A DNA stretch of 64,000 nt from Thinopyrum elongatum (Eukaryota; Streptophyta; Magnoliopsida; Poales; Poaceae), in NCBI GenBank assembly GCA_011799875.1, contig CM022303.1, positions 548,097,368 to 548,161,367 on the forward strand, in the 5' to 3' direction. Numbering within the stretch: the first letter of the stretch is position 1; every line of letters begins with the position of its first letter. Below the pieces are notes generated by a model. That model saw nothing but the letters and a program-made list of their open reading frames with translations, was not told the origin of the DNA and did not search any database. A program made the translations under genes and the position numbers. Of this stretch, positions 21,054 through 32,323 are shown in pieces.

Positions 21054-21083
21054 TGACATCAGCATGAGGTCATGCTGATGTCA
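21054..21083. repeat. Perfect 30-bp palindrome
   Basis: TGACATCAGCATGA and its exact complement are separated by GG. It recurs near 28,900 and 50,440 in the other copies of this LTR. It contains two TGACATCA-type half sites resembling plant bZIP targets. A regulatory role is speculation. Confidence 0.8.
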
Positions 21084-21476
21084 TCATCAGCACTGTTTCG
21101 GATAATGTTGAATTAAATAATTAATTAAATTTCAGAAATTAATAAAAACTTTAGAAAATCATATTAAATAAACCGTAACTCCGATGAAAATATTTTATAC
21201 ATGAAACTTGCTCAGAACGACGATACGAACCCGAATACATCCTCCGTATTCCCGTCAGATGCCCGCAGCTATAAGAACGTTGAACTTTTAGACCGATTTC
21301 AGTAAATGAATAGTACCCAACTTTAATTAAATAAATCCGAATAAATTCCTAAATTAACTAAATCATTTAGTTAGGCAGTAGAACACCCCGGCATATCATT
21401 TAGACATGTCATACATGTTGTTTGCATTATTGCCGTGAAATTTATTGTTTCTCTCCCCCTCCTTCTCTCTCGATAG

Positions 21477-23183
21477 ACGCCGAGACCGACGGCGCTGCAC
21501 CAGGATACGACTACTCTACCGACGAGCAGCCCGTTGACGACCTCCCTCTCTTGCCAGAGCAACCAGGCAAGCCCCCCCCCCTTGAGCATTCCAGATATCG
21601 CCCATTCTATTCTCCTGCTTGCATTAGATTTCGCTACTGTTAATGTATGCTCCTATTCTGATCCATAGCCTGCTGTTGTAACCTGTTCATTGCTACCATA
21701 CCTGCCTATGATAAACTGTTTAGTATAGGTTGGTGATGAACCATCAGTGACCCCACCACCTTATCCTTGATGCCCCTGCTTGATCATCGACGACTCGATC
21801 AATGTGATCGTCGACCAGAGACCGACACCTCACTTCACACCCCCCCTTAGTTGTACGACTCTGCGTAGTAACTATCGAGTGCCGAGGGTGATACCTCATA
21901 ACGCACTCCTGATGAATACTCTGCAGTGTAGCTGTTCGGTCGTGGTCATCGAGGGTGATTCCTCCTTCTCCACTTCCGACACGACTCTGTCGTGCAACCC
22001 TCAGTGTGAACCTCGAGGGTGATACCTCATACGTTCGCCCTGATGATTTCGTAGAGTGGAATCCGCCGAGGGTGATTCCTCGGGTTTCTCCCTTGATGTT
22101 ATGACCACACGATTACTTGACCTTTGTCACAGGCGGGTCCACCCTGGTGGGTACCCGCTGGGAATCTATGATTTCGGGTGTGCCGGAAGGGCACTCGAGT
22201 GTGACATTGTGGCGGAGCATCAGAGACTCTGATTGTCTCCGCTTGATACTAATTGAGCCTATTGGATTTGGGTGTGTGATCTGAGTGGGTCGACGTGCCC
22301 TATACGCACTACCACCACGCGGGATTATGGTTATGGGGCCCTCTGCGATGTACGTTTCTCCGAAAGCTTATCAGACGTCACGATTCACCGTGCGGGCTGA
22401 TCGTCGGGATTGGGCTGGATACTTCACTGACGAGTTCAGTGTCGCGCCTGCACCCCGGCCAGCCACGCAACGCGCAGGGTGCCCAGGGCGATGGCCCGAG
22501 ACCCCTGGGTGCATAGGTTAGTCCGGCGTGCTGACCTCTCTGCTGAGCCTAGGTAGAGCGCTGCTTCGTGTTGATCTTCCGAGGACGGGCATTACCCATC
22601 AAGTATGTCCGGCCAGAGTTGATCGAGCGTGTTGGGTAACAGTAGTGCACCCCTGCAGGGATGAATCTTCTATCGATAGCCGGTCCTACGGTAAAGGACG
22701 CTCAGTTTGTGTATCCCAATCTACTACTTAAACTGGATACTTGTTACTTAATTGAAGCTTCGGGATTACTTTCTCGCTGGGAGTCGAGGAAGGATCTTTG
22801 AGCTGTACTTCAACATGTTTGCTAAATAAAATGCTATTCTACTCTCTTCTACTGCTGCAAGATGATGGCTTTGAGAAGATGTTTGAAGATGCTAGTCTTC
22901 GATAGGACTAGGCCTTTCTCTCTATTCTGGCATTTCTGCAGCCCAGTCCACATATACAGCCTTTTCTCCATTGATAATGTTGCATATGTAGTATAGATCC
23001 TTGCTTGCTGAGTACTTCGGATGAGTACTCACGGTTGCTTTATTTTCTCTTTTCCCCCATATACCCCACCTTGATGATACACCAGACGATGGAGTCCAGG
23101 AGCCAGACGCCACCACCGGAGCCTACTACCAGGCGGGTCCAGAGGGCACGTACTACTGGATCGAGCCAGCTGACCAGGAGTAG
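21477..23183 (+). other. Candidate spliced mini-ORF inside the 5' LTR (two exon-like segments)
   Basis: Exon-like segment 1 is 21,477-21,566 (90 nt). A CT-rich tract ending GATAG comes before it and CCAG|GCAAGC after it. Segment 2 is 23,086-23,183 (98 nt), after a pyrimidine tract and CACCAG, and it ends at TAG. Both junctions are phase 1. The encoded peptide is acidic, with PEGTYYWIEPADQE at its end, matching in layout the solo-LTR version at 2,469-4,241. Against that copy the segments differ in length by 15 and 3 bases. The same segments lie at 50,863-50,952 and 52,418-52,515. The upstream exon and transcription are unknown. The alternative is ordinary sequence conservation of the LTR. Confidence 0.5.
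21883..22081 (+). repeat. Four spaced CGAGGGTGAT(A/T)CCTC motifs
   Basis: Copies start at 21,883, 21,950, 22,014 and 22,067. It is the same motif as in the solo LTR (3,652-3,853), conserved although spacer sequences differ. The polished 3' LTR has lost the fourth unit near 51,435. Confidence 0.8.
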
Positions 23184-23465
23184 GATCGGAGGCTCCCAGG
23201 CAGGAGGCCAGCGCCTTTCGATCTAGTGTCGCTGTTTGTGCTAGCCTTCTTAAGGCAAAACTTGTCTAACTATGTCTGTACCCAGATATTATTTGTATGA
23301 CTAACTTATGTATTCGGATCTTCGGATCCCTGGTCTGTAATGTTGTGGACCTCCGTTTATTTGTGTTTAGAGTTGTGTTGTGATATCTTCCCGTGAGTCC
23401 CTGGGCTTGATCGTACACGTTTGCGTGTATGATTAGTGTACGATTGAACCGGGGGCGTCACAAGT

Positions 23466-23477
23466 TGGTATCAGAGC
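23466..23477 (+). other. Primer binding site, initiator-Met tRNA
   Basis: TGGTATCAGAGC lies three bases after the LTR end, the classical plant retroelement site complementary to the initiator methionine tRNA. Confidence 0.93.
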
Positions 23478-23858
23478 CGACTGCCTGTAGGAAGCCCCCC
23501 TCCAAATTCCTTGGCCGAAGTTGAGTCTAGAAACCGAGAAACTAATTTACTAACTTGGCTGTGTGGCTTACGGGCCCACGTCGCCAACTGGGTGGTATTA
23601 GGATCTTTTATTCCTCGTCTATACTCTGGGACTCTAATATCTCTTCTATTCGGGTTAAATAAAATTTTACTAACGCCGACACTTAGGATCTCGTAAATCC
23701 CGTCTACCCGGAGAGCTGGATATCTGTGCGATTTCCCTGTCGTTGATCTGATTAGTCTGATAATCATTTTCCTTCCATTGTTTTGTTTAACCTTTCTCTC
23801 CGAGTTGTGTTAAACTTCTCATTGTCATTTGACAAATCTGAATTTCCTCTGTTTTCAG

Positions 23859-24629
23859 ATGGACCGTTTGTTTCCACCGCGTCCTACGATACAGCTTGTG
23901 CTTCGCACTTGGGCTCGCAATACCCCTGGGTTCCCAGCTGTCCTGATCGCTCTCATGACCAGACTTGGCTACCGCTGGTACCCTGAGTACATGGTTTACG
24001 AGGATTACCGCGAGTTTAATCAGGAGCAGTACCATGCTGATGTTCGTATCTATGATCGGCAGAATGACTCAGACACCGAGCTGCACCTTTTCCACGGTAT
24101 CGGCGTGACGATTGAGATGGCAGTACATGATGCCGCCTACTCTGCTGTCGCACGTCTTCGAGGACAGTTCAGTGATATCTTGGATGACTCTGAGTTCCGA
24201 TACATTCCGTATGCCCCTGCTGGAGATGCTACCGGATACTACACAGCTATCTGTGCCCCGTACGAGCCTCGCCGATATGACCACCGCGTTCTGATTCAGT
24301 GCACTCAGGCTCTGGATCGCACTGTTCGGGCTCTTGCCGTCGAGTTGGTTGCCACTCGAGCACTCTACTACGATGCTATGACGCAGTTGATGCCCGCTGT
24401 TCGTGCAGGGATACATCCGGAGCACATCCTTTACCCGCGCAGGACTCAGATGTATGCTGGTTTTGACTGGCCTGCTGTTGGAGGTCACACACCTACACGT
24501 GGACCTCTTCTTACAGTTCAAGACCGGGTTCTGCATCAGAGTGCACATGGAGCACAGGATCCTTCCGCGACGAATATTCGTCGTCCGCACTCGCAGTTAC
24601 CCCGTTACAGTGGTTTCCTCCGACGTTGA
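23859..24629 (+). CDS. Extra ORF between primer site and gag
   Basis: It is an intact 256-codon frame beginning MDRLFPPRPTIQLVLRTWA. It is rich in Tyr, Arg and Asp, with no transmembrane or zinc-knuckle pattern that I can see. A segment around residues 110-150 (APYEPRRYDHRVL, then TQALDRTVRALAVELVATRA) looks helical. I recognise it only as a recurrent unnamed protein of Triticeae chromovirus elements, and the function is unknown. The ATG at 23,859 is chosen because the sequence before it, CCTCTGTTTTCAG, looks exactly like a splice acceptor that abuts it; an in-frame ATG ten codons upstream lies before that site. It lies 380 bases after the primer site and 250 before gag, in a different frame from gag. 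Confidence 0.7.
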   Translation: MDRLFPPRPTIQLVLRTWARNTPGFPAVLIALMTRLGYRWYPEYMVYEDYREFNQEQYHADVRIYDRQNDSDTELHLFHGIGVTIEMAVHDAAYSAVARLRGQFSDILDDSEFRYIPYAPAGDATGYYTAICAPYEPRRYDHRVLIQCTQALDRTVRALAVELVATRALYYDAMTQLMPAVRAGIHPEHILYPRRTQMYAGFDWPAVGGHTPTRGPLLTVQDRVLHQSAHGAQDPSATNIRRPHSQLPRYSGFLRR

Positions 24630-24879
24630 TGTAGCCTTTGCTATGTCTCGTTGTGTACTTCCTTACCGCGTGCCTGCGCGCCGCCTAGTATGTCTAGCTT
24701 TTAATTTGCGCTGTTATGCTGTCCGCATGAACCCGACTTTGTGTATGGATCTGTATGTCTTAATCGACTACTGTTATGTATCTATTACACTGCTTAAAGT
24801 ATTGTCGTGTTACATCATACTTGTCGCTAAACACTCGCAATTGCTTTTACTAAGCTACCCCCAGTTGATACTTAGCAGG

Positions 24880-25941
24880 ATGGTTAGACCAGGTGGTCGT
24901 GGTCGTGGTCGTGCCCCTGAACGTCCACCACCGCCAGACTATATGGCGGCTATGATGCAACAGTTTGAGCTTAACCGCCAGTTCATGGTTGGAATCATGG
25001 CTCAGTTTCCGCATCAGAACAACCAGAACCAGAACCCAGCTTCAATAACTTTGACAGAGTTTACGCGACTCAACCCAACGCAGTTTCGCAACTCTGACAA
25101 GCCACTGGATGCTGATGACTGGCTCCGCGACATCACTCACGAGATGGAGTCTGCTAATGTCGCCCCCGCCAACTTTGTCACCTTCGCGGCCTTTTTCTTA
25201 AAGGGCCCCGTTGCTCAATGGTGGGACACACACAAGCGTACTCTGCCTGTTGGAACAGTCATCACCTGGTATGAGTTCCAGGCTGCTTTCCGTACACGTT
25301 ACATCCCTCAAGCAATTATGGAATGCATGAAGACCCAGTTCCGTAACCTCACCCAGGGCAATAAAACTGTCGAAGCTTATCAGCGGGAATTTCTTGATCT
25401 CTCCCGCTATGCTGAAGAAGACATCGCCACAGATGCTCGCAGACAGGAGAAGTTCCGTAATGGACTCCACCCTGACCTCATGCTTGCACTAGCTGCTCAA
25501 GACATCAATGACTTCTCAACTCTAGTGAACAAGGCTATTCTTGTTGAGACCGCTCAGATGGAACACAAGGACTCGCAGAAGCGCTATCGTGATGCTGGCT
25601 CATCTTCGGGCTCAGCACCGAAGCGTAGAGTTTGGATTCCCAACAACGCGTTCCGTCCCAATACCTCTGCGCCAAAGAACAATGCTGCACCACGTCTGCC
25701 TCCTCCACCACCGAGGCCGTCAAAGGCTCAAGCTATTCAGAACAATGCCCCTCTTCGTCCTGAAGATGGTTTGTGTTTCAAGTGCCGCAAACCAGGCCAC
25801 CAGGCTAAAGACTGCCGCCAGACTCAGAATCAGTTAGATTTTCCTCGTGCTGGCCGTGGATATGGCCGTGGCAACAATCAGACCCGCAACTATAATACTG
25901 GGTCTGCTTCTTGTCGACCAGATTTAGAACACGGCAATTAA
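24880..25941 (+). CDS. Chromovirus Gag
   Basis: The frame of 353 codons starts at 24,880 (MVRPGGRGRGRAPERPPPPD). An upstream in-frame extension to 24,403 overlaps the previous ORF and is not gag-like. The N-terminus is Arg/Gly-rich. The capsid core follows (LDADDWLRDITHEMESANV, then FFLKGPVAQWWD and VEAYQREFLDLSRYAEEDI). A CCHC zinc knuckle lies at residues 299-312 (CFKCRKPGHQAKDC), which binds element RNA. The ATG is preceded by TTAGCAGG, another acceptor-like site. The frame stops soon after the knuckle, whereas Gag would normally run on toward protease. The sequence quality drops right here, so the stop at 25,941 may not be real. Confidence 0.85.
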   Translation: MVRPGGRGRGRAPERPPPPDYMAAMMQQFELNRQFMVGIMAQFPHQNNQNQNPASITLTEFTRLNPTQFRNSDKPLDADDWLRDITHEMESANVAPANFVTFAAFFLKGPVAQWWDTHKRTLPVGTVITWYEFQAAFRTRYIPQAIMECMKTQFRNLTQGNKTVEAYQREFLDLSRYAEEDIATDARRQEKFRNGLHPDLMLALAAQDINDFSTLVNKAILVETAQMEHKDSQKRYRDAGSSSGSAPKRRVWIPNNAFRPNTSAPKNNAAPRLPPPPPRPSKAQAIQNNAPLRPEDGLCFKCRKPGHQAKDCRQTQNQLDFPRAGRGYGRGNNQTRNYNTGSASCRPDLEHGN

Positions 25942-25949
25942 GGTTATGC

Positions 25950-27393
25950 AAAGTATGACACTGAAGTTGAAAAATCAAGCGATACCTAACCTCGATAAAG
26001 TAAAGCCCGGTCGGAATTCCATCTGATGCAGTGGGATCCTATTTTTCCACACCGTCCTCTTCGTACCAATTTTCAAGACTATAGGGAAACGTTTTGAGGC
26101 GCTTCATGACCCTCCCTTGTCCATTCACACTGTAGCACAAGATTACCGTGACAAATTTGTCAAATGATTCGGTGCCTAATATGAAGCGAGACCAATTGCT
26201 CGTATGTTGCTGATTTGTGAACATTGCCGGCCGCCATTAAAGTAGAAAACATCAAGCCGCTGGAACTCTTCAACCCCTGGAAAGTTCCTGAATGGAAATG
26301 GGACAGGTCCAAATGGATTTCATTACTGTGGTTTTCCCAGATCTCAGAAGGGTCATGATGCATTTTTTGTCGTCATTGACCGATTCTCCAAGGTTGCTCA
26401 CTTTCCCTGCCCTGTTAAGGAGACAATCACTGCTAGCCAGTTAGCAGACTTGTAATGTTTCCCGAATTGTGTCACTCCACGGTGTTCCTTGGAGACAGTT
26501 CTGCTGTCGTGCAGGCCTCTCACCTCCAGATTCTGGAATAGTTTCCAAGAAGCATGTGGAACCATCTGTCTTTCAGCCCCGCCTTTTCACCCTCAGTCAC
26601 AGTCACGGGTCAGATGGAAACGAGTTAATCAAGTTGCTCGAAGATATGCTTCGAGCTTGCGTCTCTCCTTTGGGTAAGAAATGGGAGGAATCTCTCCCGT
26701 ATGCCGATCTCTTACAACAATACTATCAAGCTAGTCTAAGATGGCACCGTTGAAGTTCTATACGGCGTAGTGCGAACCCCTCTGAATTGGTCAGAAACTG
26801 GGGAACGCTCACCTCGTCGGACCGACATTATTCGGCAAGCTAAAGAACAAGTTCCGCAGTGTTCGTGAACATTTTGAAATCTGCTCACTCCGTCAGAGAG
26901 CAACTATGACCGAAAGCACCAGGAAATGGCTATCAACCGCGAGCAAGCTTCCCCCGCGTCACCTCCGTTGAAAGCACTCATCGGTTCGGAATCAAGGCAA
27001 GTTAGCCTCCTCGCTACTATGGCCCCGTTCGGTATTCCTTGCCCGTCGACTGAGAAGTGCATATCAGTTTTTCAATTGCCTCAAACCTTCTCAAGTACAT
27101 GACGTCTTTCATGTATCCCAACTCCGCCGCTGCTTCAAGGATCCTATTAGAGCTGTGGATCATGAAGTGCTTGAATTACGGGAAGATCTGTCTTATCCAG
27201 AACATCCCATCCGTATTCTGATCAAGCGAGCGTCGAACACGTCAAAAGTCATCAAGTTCCTCAAGGTTCAGTGTCAAATCATTCTGAGATGAAGCCACTT
27301 TGGAAGCGAGGATCGTCTTCGCAAGATAACCCCTCTTTCTTTCAGTCTTCCTCTTAATTCTCGGGACGAGAATTCTTAATAGATGAGGAGAAT
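25950..27393 (+). pseudogene. Degraded integrase and chromodomain-region remnant
   Basis: Scattered short frames in changing phases match successive parts of a chromovirus integrase: a VVIDRFSKVAHFP segment near 26,370, HGVP near 26,475, and ITSRFWN near 26,520. LEDMLRACVSPLGKKWEESLPYAD follows near 26,638-26,710. HVSQLRRC and the tail preceding the LTR lie near 27,110-27,290. Frame changes every 50-100 bases are typical of indel sequencing error as much as of decay. Protease, RT and RNase H are missing between gag and this remnant. A purine-rich AGATGAGGAGAAT abuts the LTR at 27,381-27,393. Confidence 0.6.
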
Positions 27394-30300
27394 TGTACCC
27401 CCCGGTGTGTTAGCAACATTAATCGCTTTTGAAATGACAGTCAGCAGCTTAATAGTGCATAATCATCATTAGCATCATATTGCATTCAACTCCTAAGTCA
27501 AATTCAATTTAATGAAATTGGAATATAAAAGTTGTCCAACATAGAAACTAAAATGTCAGATAATAAACAAATATTCCAGAGGCTATCCTAAAATTGAAAC
27601 CAACATCATTGAATTGGATAGTGACTCGAACAACCTCAACAGTAAAGATATATTTAATAACCATTTTAATCTGAATAAATATGGAATTAATATTTTGTCC
27701 AAACTAATTTTAGGTGTTAGGGAATAATGCACTGGTATTATGAACTAGGTCTCATGTTTTCAAAAACCATTTTGAGGCCTACTATTTACTAGATTGAGAA
27801 AGGAGAATAAAGAAAAGGAAAAAGAAACAGAAAAGGATAAAGGAAAAGAACCCCCCCCCTCTGGCCCAACTGGGCCGTAGCCAAGCTGGCCCACCGGCCC
27901 ACCCCCACTCTCCCCTTATCCCCCTGGAGACCCAAACCCTAAATCCCCACCCCCCCACCGACAGTCCCCCCCCCTCCCCCCTCTCTCCTCTCGCTCACTT
28001 CCCCCCCCCAACCCACCGATCCAATCGGCGCAGGCCCGACGCGCCCCGACGCGCCCCCACCCTGCGCCCCGCGCCGCCTCCCCCTCGCCACGCCGACGCC
28101 TCCTGCCCCGTCCCCGCCCCGTTCGTCGCCGGACCTCGCCGCCCTCCCGGACTCCACCGACGCCGGCCTCCCCGTCGACCCTTCGTCTCCGGCCTCCACC
28201 CCGATCCCCTCCTCGCGCTCACCCCCCCCCCGCCTCGACCCCTCGCCACCCCCCCCTCCACACTCTACCCCGCTGCCCGTCCCTGCAAATCTCGGTTAGG
28301 GCCCCAGCCTCCCCCTCCCCTGCCCCGTGCGCGCGCACGGCGCGCCGCCCCGCACCCGGCCGCGGCCTCGCCAGTGCTCCTCGCCTCGGCCGTTCGCTCC
28401 GCAGCTCGCCCCGCGCGCACGCACGCCCCCCCTCTCATGCGCTGCCACTCCCGCGCCACCGCGCCTCTGCCTGCTTCCGCTCCGGTCACCCCTAGTGCCA
28501 TGCCACACTCCCCCTCCTGCCTCGCCCCGCCCGGCCGCCCGTCGCCCGTCGTCTGTCCCCGCGAGTGCCCCGACTCCGGCCCGCACACGCGCCGTCGGCG
28601 CGCCGTGCCGTCGCCCGCTCCGTGCCCCGGGCCACTGCCCGATGGGCCCGCCCGCCCCCCCTGTGCCACTGAACCGTGGGGCCGACCCCCCTATGCCACT
28701 GCAAACGGGCCCACGGCCCAGAACAAAGAAAAAAGAAAAAGAAAAATAATATAGAAATAAAATAAAAGCAAAAAAAAATAAATAATTAATAATAATAAAT
28801 TAATTAGTTAATTAATTAGTTATTAATCCTGATTATGTTATCTAATTAACTAATTAGTGTTAATTAAACAGTAATTATGTATTAACTTAATTAAACCGCT
28901 GACATCAGCATGAGGTCATGCTGATGTCATCATCGGCACCTGTTTCGGATAATGTTGAATTAAATAATTAATTAATTCAGAAATTATAAAAACTTTAGAA
29001 AATCATATTAATATAAACCGTAACTCCGATGAAATATTTTATGCATGAAACTTGCTCAGAACGACGATACGAACCCGAATACATCCTCCGTATTCCCGTC
29101 AGATGCCCGCAGCTATAAGACGTTGAACTTTTAGACCGATTTCAGTAAATGAAAGTGCCCAACTTTAATTAAATAAATCCGAATATTCCTAAATTAACTA
29201 ATCATTTAGTTAGGCAGTAGAACACCCGGCATATCATTTAGACATGTCTCCATGTTGTTTGCATTATTGCCGTGAAATTTATTGTTTCTCTCCCCCTCCT
29301 TCTCTCTCGATAGACGCCGAGACCGACGCGCTGCCACCAGGATCGACTACTCTACCGACGAGCAGCCCTTGACGACCTCCCTCTCTTGCCAAGAGCAACC
29401 AGGCAAGCCCCCCCCCCTTGAGCATTCCAGATATCGCCCATTCTATTCTCCTGCTTGCATTAGATTTCGCTACTGTTAATGTTGCTCCTATTCTGATGCA
29501 TAGCCTGCTGTTGTAACCTGTTCATTGCTACCTTACCTGCCTATGATAAACTGTTTATATAGGTTGGTGATGAACCATCAGTGACCCCACCACCTTATCC
29601 TTGATGCCCCTGCTTGATCATCGACGACTCGATCAATGTGATCGTCGACAAGAACCGACACCTCACTTCACACCCCCCTAGTTCTACGACTCTTGCGTAG
29701 TAACTATCGAGTGCCGGGGTGATACCTCTAACGCACTCCTGATGATACTCTGCAGTTGTAGTTGTTCGGTCGTGGTCATCGAGGGTGATTCCTCCTTCTC
29801 CACTTCCGCCACGACTCTGTCGTGCAACCCTCAGTGTGAACCTCAAGGGGTGATACCCATACGTTCGCCCTGATGATTTCGTAAGTGGAATCCGCCGAGG
29901 GTGATTCCTCGGGTTTCTCCTTGATGTTATGACCACACGATTACTTGCCCTTTGTCACAGGCGGGTTCCACCCTGGTGGGTCCCCGCTGGGATCTATGAT
30001 TTCGGGTGTGCCGAAGGGCACTCGAGTGTGACATTGTGGCGGAGCATCAGAGACTCTGTTGTCTCCGCTTGATACTAATTGAGCCTATTGGATTTGGGTG
30101 TGTGATCTGAGTGGGTTCGACGTGCCCTATACGCACTACCCACACGCGGGATTATGGTTATGGGGCCTCTGCGATGTACGTTTCTCCGAAAGCTTATCAG
30201 ACGTCACGATTCACCGTGCGGGCTGATCGTCGGGATTGGGCTGGATACTTCACTGACGTTCAGTGTCCGCCTGCACCCCGGCCAGCCACGCAACGCGCAG

Positions 30301-31277
30301 GGTGCCCAGCGATGGCCCGAGACCCCTGGGTGCATAGGTTAGTCGGCGTGCTACCTCTCTGCTGACCTAGGTAGAGCGCTGCTGTCGTTGTTATCTTCCG
30401 AGACGGGCATTCCCATCAAGTATGTCCGCCAGAGTTGATCGAGCGTGTTGGGTAACAGTAGTGCACCCCTGCAGGGATGAATCTTCTATCGATAGCCGGT
30501 CCTACGGAAAGGACGCTCAGTTTGTGTATCCCGATCTACTACACTTAAACTGGATACTTGTTACTTAATTGAAGCTTCGGGATTACTTTTCTCGCTGGGA
30601 GTCGAGGAAGGATCTTTGAGCGTGTACTTCAACATGTTTGCTAAATAAAATGCTATTCTACTCTCTTCTACTGCTGCACAAGATGATGGCTTTGAGAAGA
30701 TGTTTGAAGATGCTAGTCTTCGATAGGACTAGGCCTTTCTCTCTTTCTGGCATTTCTGCAGCCCAGTCCACATATACAGCCTTTTCTCCATTGATAATGT
30801 TTGCATAGTAGTATAGATCCTTGCTTGCTGAGTACTCTTCGGATGAGTACTCACGGTTGCTTTATTTTCTCTTTTCCCCCATATACCCCACCTTGATTAC
30901 ACCAGACGTGTGAGTCCAGGAGCCGACGCCACCACCGGAGCCTACTACCAGGCGGTCCAGAGGGCACTTACTACTGGATCAGCCAGCTGACCAGGAGTAG
31001 GATCGGAGGCTCCCGTAGGAGGCCAACGCCTTTCGATCTAGTGTCGCTGTTTGTGCTAGCCTTCTTAAGGCAAAACTTGTCTAACTATGTCTGTACCCAG
31101 ATATTATTTGTATGACTGCTTATGTATTCGGATCTTCGGATCCCTGGTCTGTAATATTGTGGACCTCCGTTTATTTGTGTTTAGAGTTGTGTTGTGATAT
31201 TCTTCCCGTGATTCCCTGGGCTTGATCGTACACGTTTGCGTGTATGATTAGTGTACGATTGAACCGGGGGCGTCACA
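27394..31277 (+). repeat. Second copy of the chromovirus LTR, error-laden
   Basis: It is 3,884 bp, colinear with 19,567-23,462 and with 49,960-52,794, and differs mainly by single-base insertions and deletions. It shares several substitutions with the 3' copy (TAATATTG near 31,153, GGAGGCCAACGCC near 31,019). It agrees with the 5' copy where the polished 3' copy is divergent (equivalent of 51,420-51,960). Confidence 0.85.
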
Positions 31278-32323
31278 AGTATGAGCTTAGCATGTTCTTT
31301 TATCCTAAGCAGGAAAAGGTGGTTTTCTCATATAGCAGTAGGATAATCTGGATCAACATTATAATATGTTCCTTCTTCACTTACAGGTTCTAGAATTTTT
31401 ACTTCAATGGGAGGATGATATTTAAACCACTTCTCGTTGGGAGATTAAACTGAGTAGCAAAATTCACAAAAATAAGCTACTATCTCCGAGTCAATCCATA
31501 TTAGTGCTAAAATTCACAAAAGCATCGGTATCCATAAAAGATTTAACACAATCAAACTCAAGCTTTATACTATACCTAACTCCTTACCTTCATCGAGTCT
31601 CCATCTTTCAAAATTGTGGTTTAATTCTTTCCAAAGTCCCACTCGGAATTCAATAGTCTTCTTCTAAACAAACCAGTACAAGAGTATCGAGCATGGATGA
31701 TCAGTTACAGATAAGCCGAGCATACAAACTTATGAATAATAATTCCTCTTGAGAGCTCATAGTGAGGCTGAATATACCATTGCTTAAGCCTCCCCCAAGC
31801 TTGAGCGATATTTTCCTCCTTCATGAGGCCAAATTTATATATAATTCCGATCACCAATGAACCAGATGCATAGATAAAACTTCTGGATGAACATTCCATT
31901 TCACACCAGTTTGTAATTCCAAGTCCAAATATCATCACGTAGCCTATACCATGTCCAATGCCCTTTCCCCTTCAAAGATAAAGGGAAGACCTTCTTCTTG
32001 ACCTCATCTTCGGGTAAACCTGCAGCTTACAATAATCCACAATACTCATGCCACCATAGATTATGATCATATTCACGTGTAGTGTTCCATCGCCTCTGCA
32101 TAAAGAATAGCTAGCAGTTTTCTCTATCATACCGAAGGTATTCATAATAAATATTTTTAGTAGGTGTAGTAGGTTGAGGAAAACTCTTTATATCTTCTGG
32201 TCGTGTGAAGATACCCCGACAAGCCCCTCAACAGAATTATGTTCAATATTACAAGTTGCCAGTAAATTTCATGTACGTACTAATACATGCTTTCTACCAA
32301 TTCACTCACTAAATGCCGCTTCA
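31278..32323 (-). pseudogene. Error-laden duplicate of the host gag
   Basis: It is colinear with 52,795-53,845 on the same strand and in the same context, with frequent one-base indels that break every frame. It carries the CCCCCAAGCTTGAGCGATAT segment near 31,793, matching 53,321. I regard it as a second, unpolished representation of the same DNA rather than a second gene. Confidence 0.75.

Larger units (their letters stand above)
19567..23462 (+). repeat. 5' LTR of the chromovirus
   Basis: It is 3,896 bp, begins TGTAACACCCCCGGTGG and ends GGGGGCGTCACA. It is preceded by AGATG and followed by the primer site. Landmarks in order are a C-rich block, an AT-rich block, a 30-bp palindrome, the conserved CCGTAACTCCGATGA block, an exon-like segment, the GAGG...CCTC array and a second exon-like segment. 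Confidence 0.93.
19567..31277 (+). mobile_element. Tekay-type chromovirus (5' LTR to first 3' LTR copy)
   Basis: The order is 5' LTR (19,567-23,462), initiator-Met primer site, extra ORF, gag, damaged integrase and LTR (27,394-31,277). Protease, RT and RNase H are absent at the expected place. The 5-bp AGATG before the element is not repeated exactly after 31,277 (AGTAT) but is repeated after 52,794. The LTR at 27,394-31,277 is full of one-base indels. I read the real element as 19,567 to the LTR ending at 52,794, with the intervening assembly scrambled. The Tekay/Del assignment rests on the gag core, the CCHC knuckle, LTR ends and an integrase tail resembling the chromodomain region. Confidence 0.75.

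Noticed and set aside
26469..26753. A separate small gene with a 94-codon frame
   Set aside because: Its C-terminal half matches an integrase segment (LEDMLRACVSPLGKKWEESLPYAD) and the neighbouring segments continue the integrase in other frames.
27394..31277. Calling this LTR the true 3' end of the chromovirus
   Set aside because: The TSD after it is imperfect, while the LTR ending at 52,794 has an exact AGATG and restores the host gag frame.
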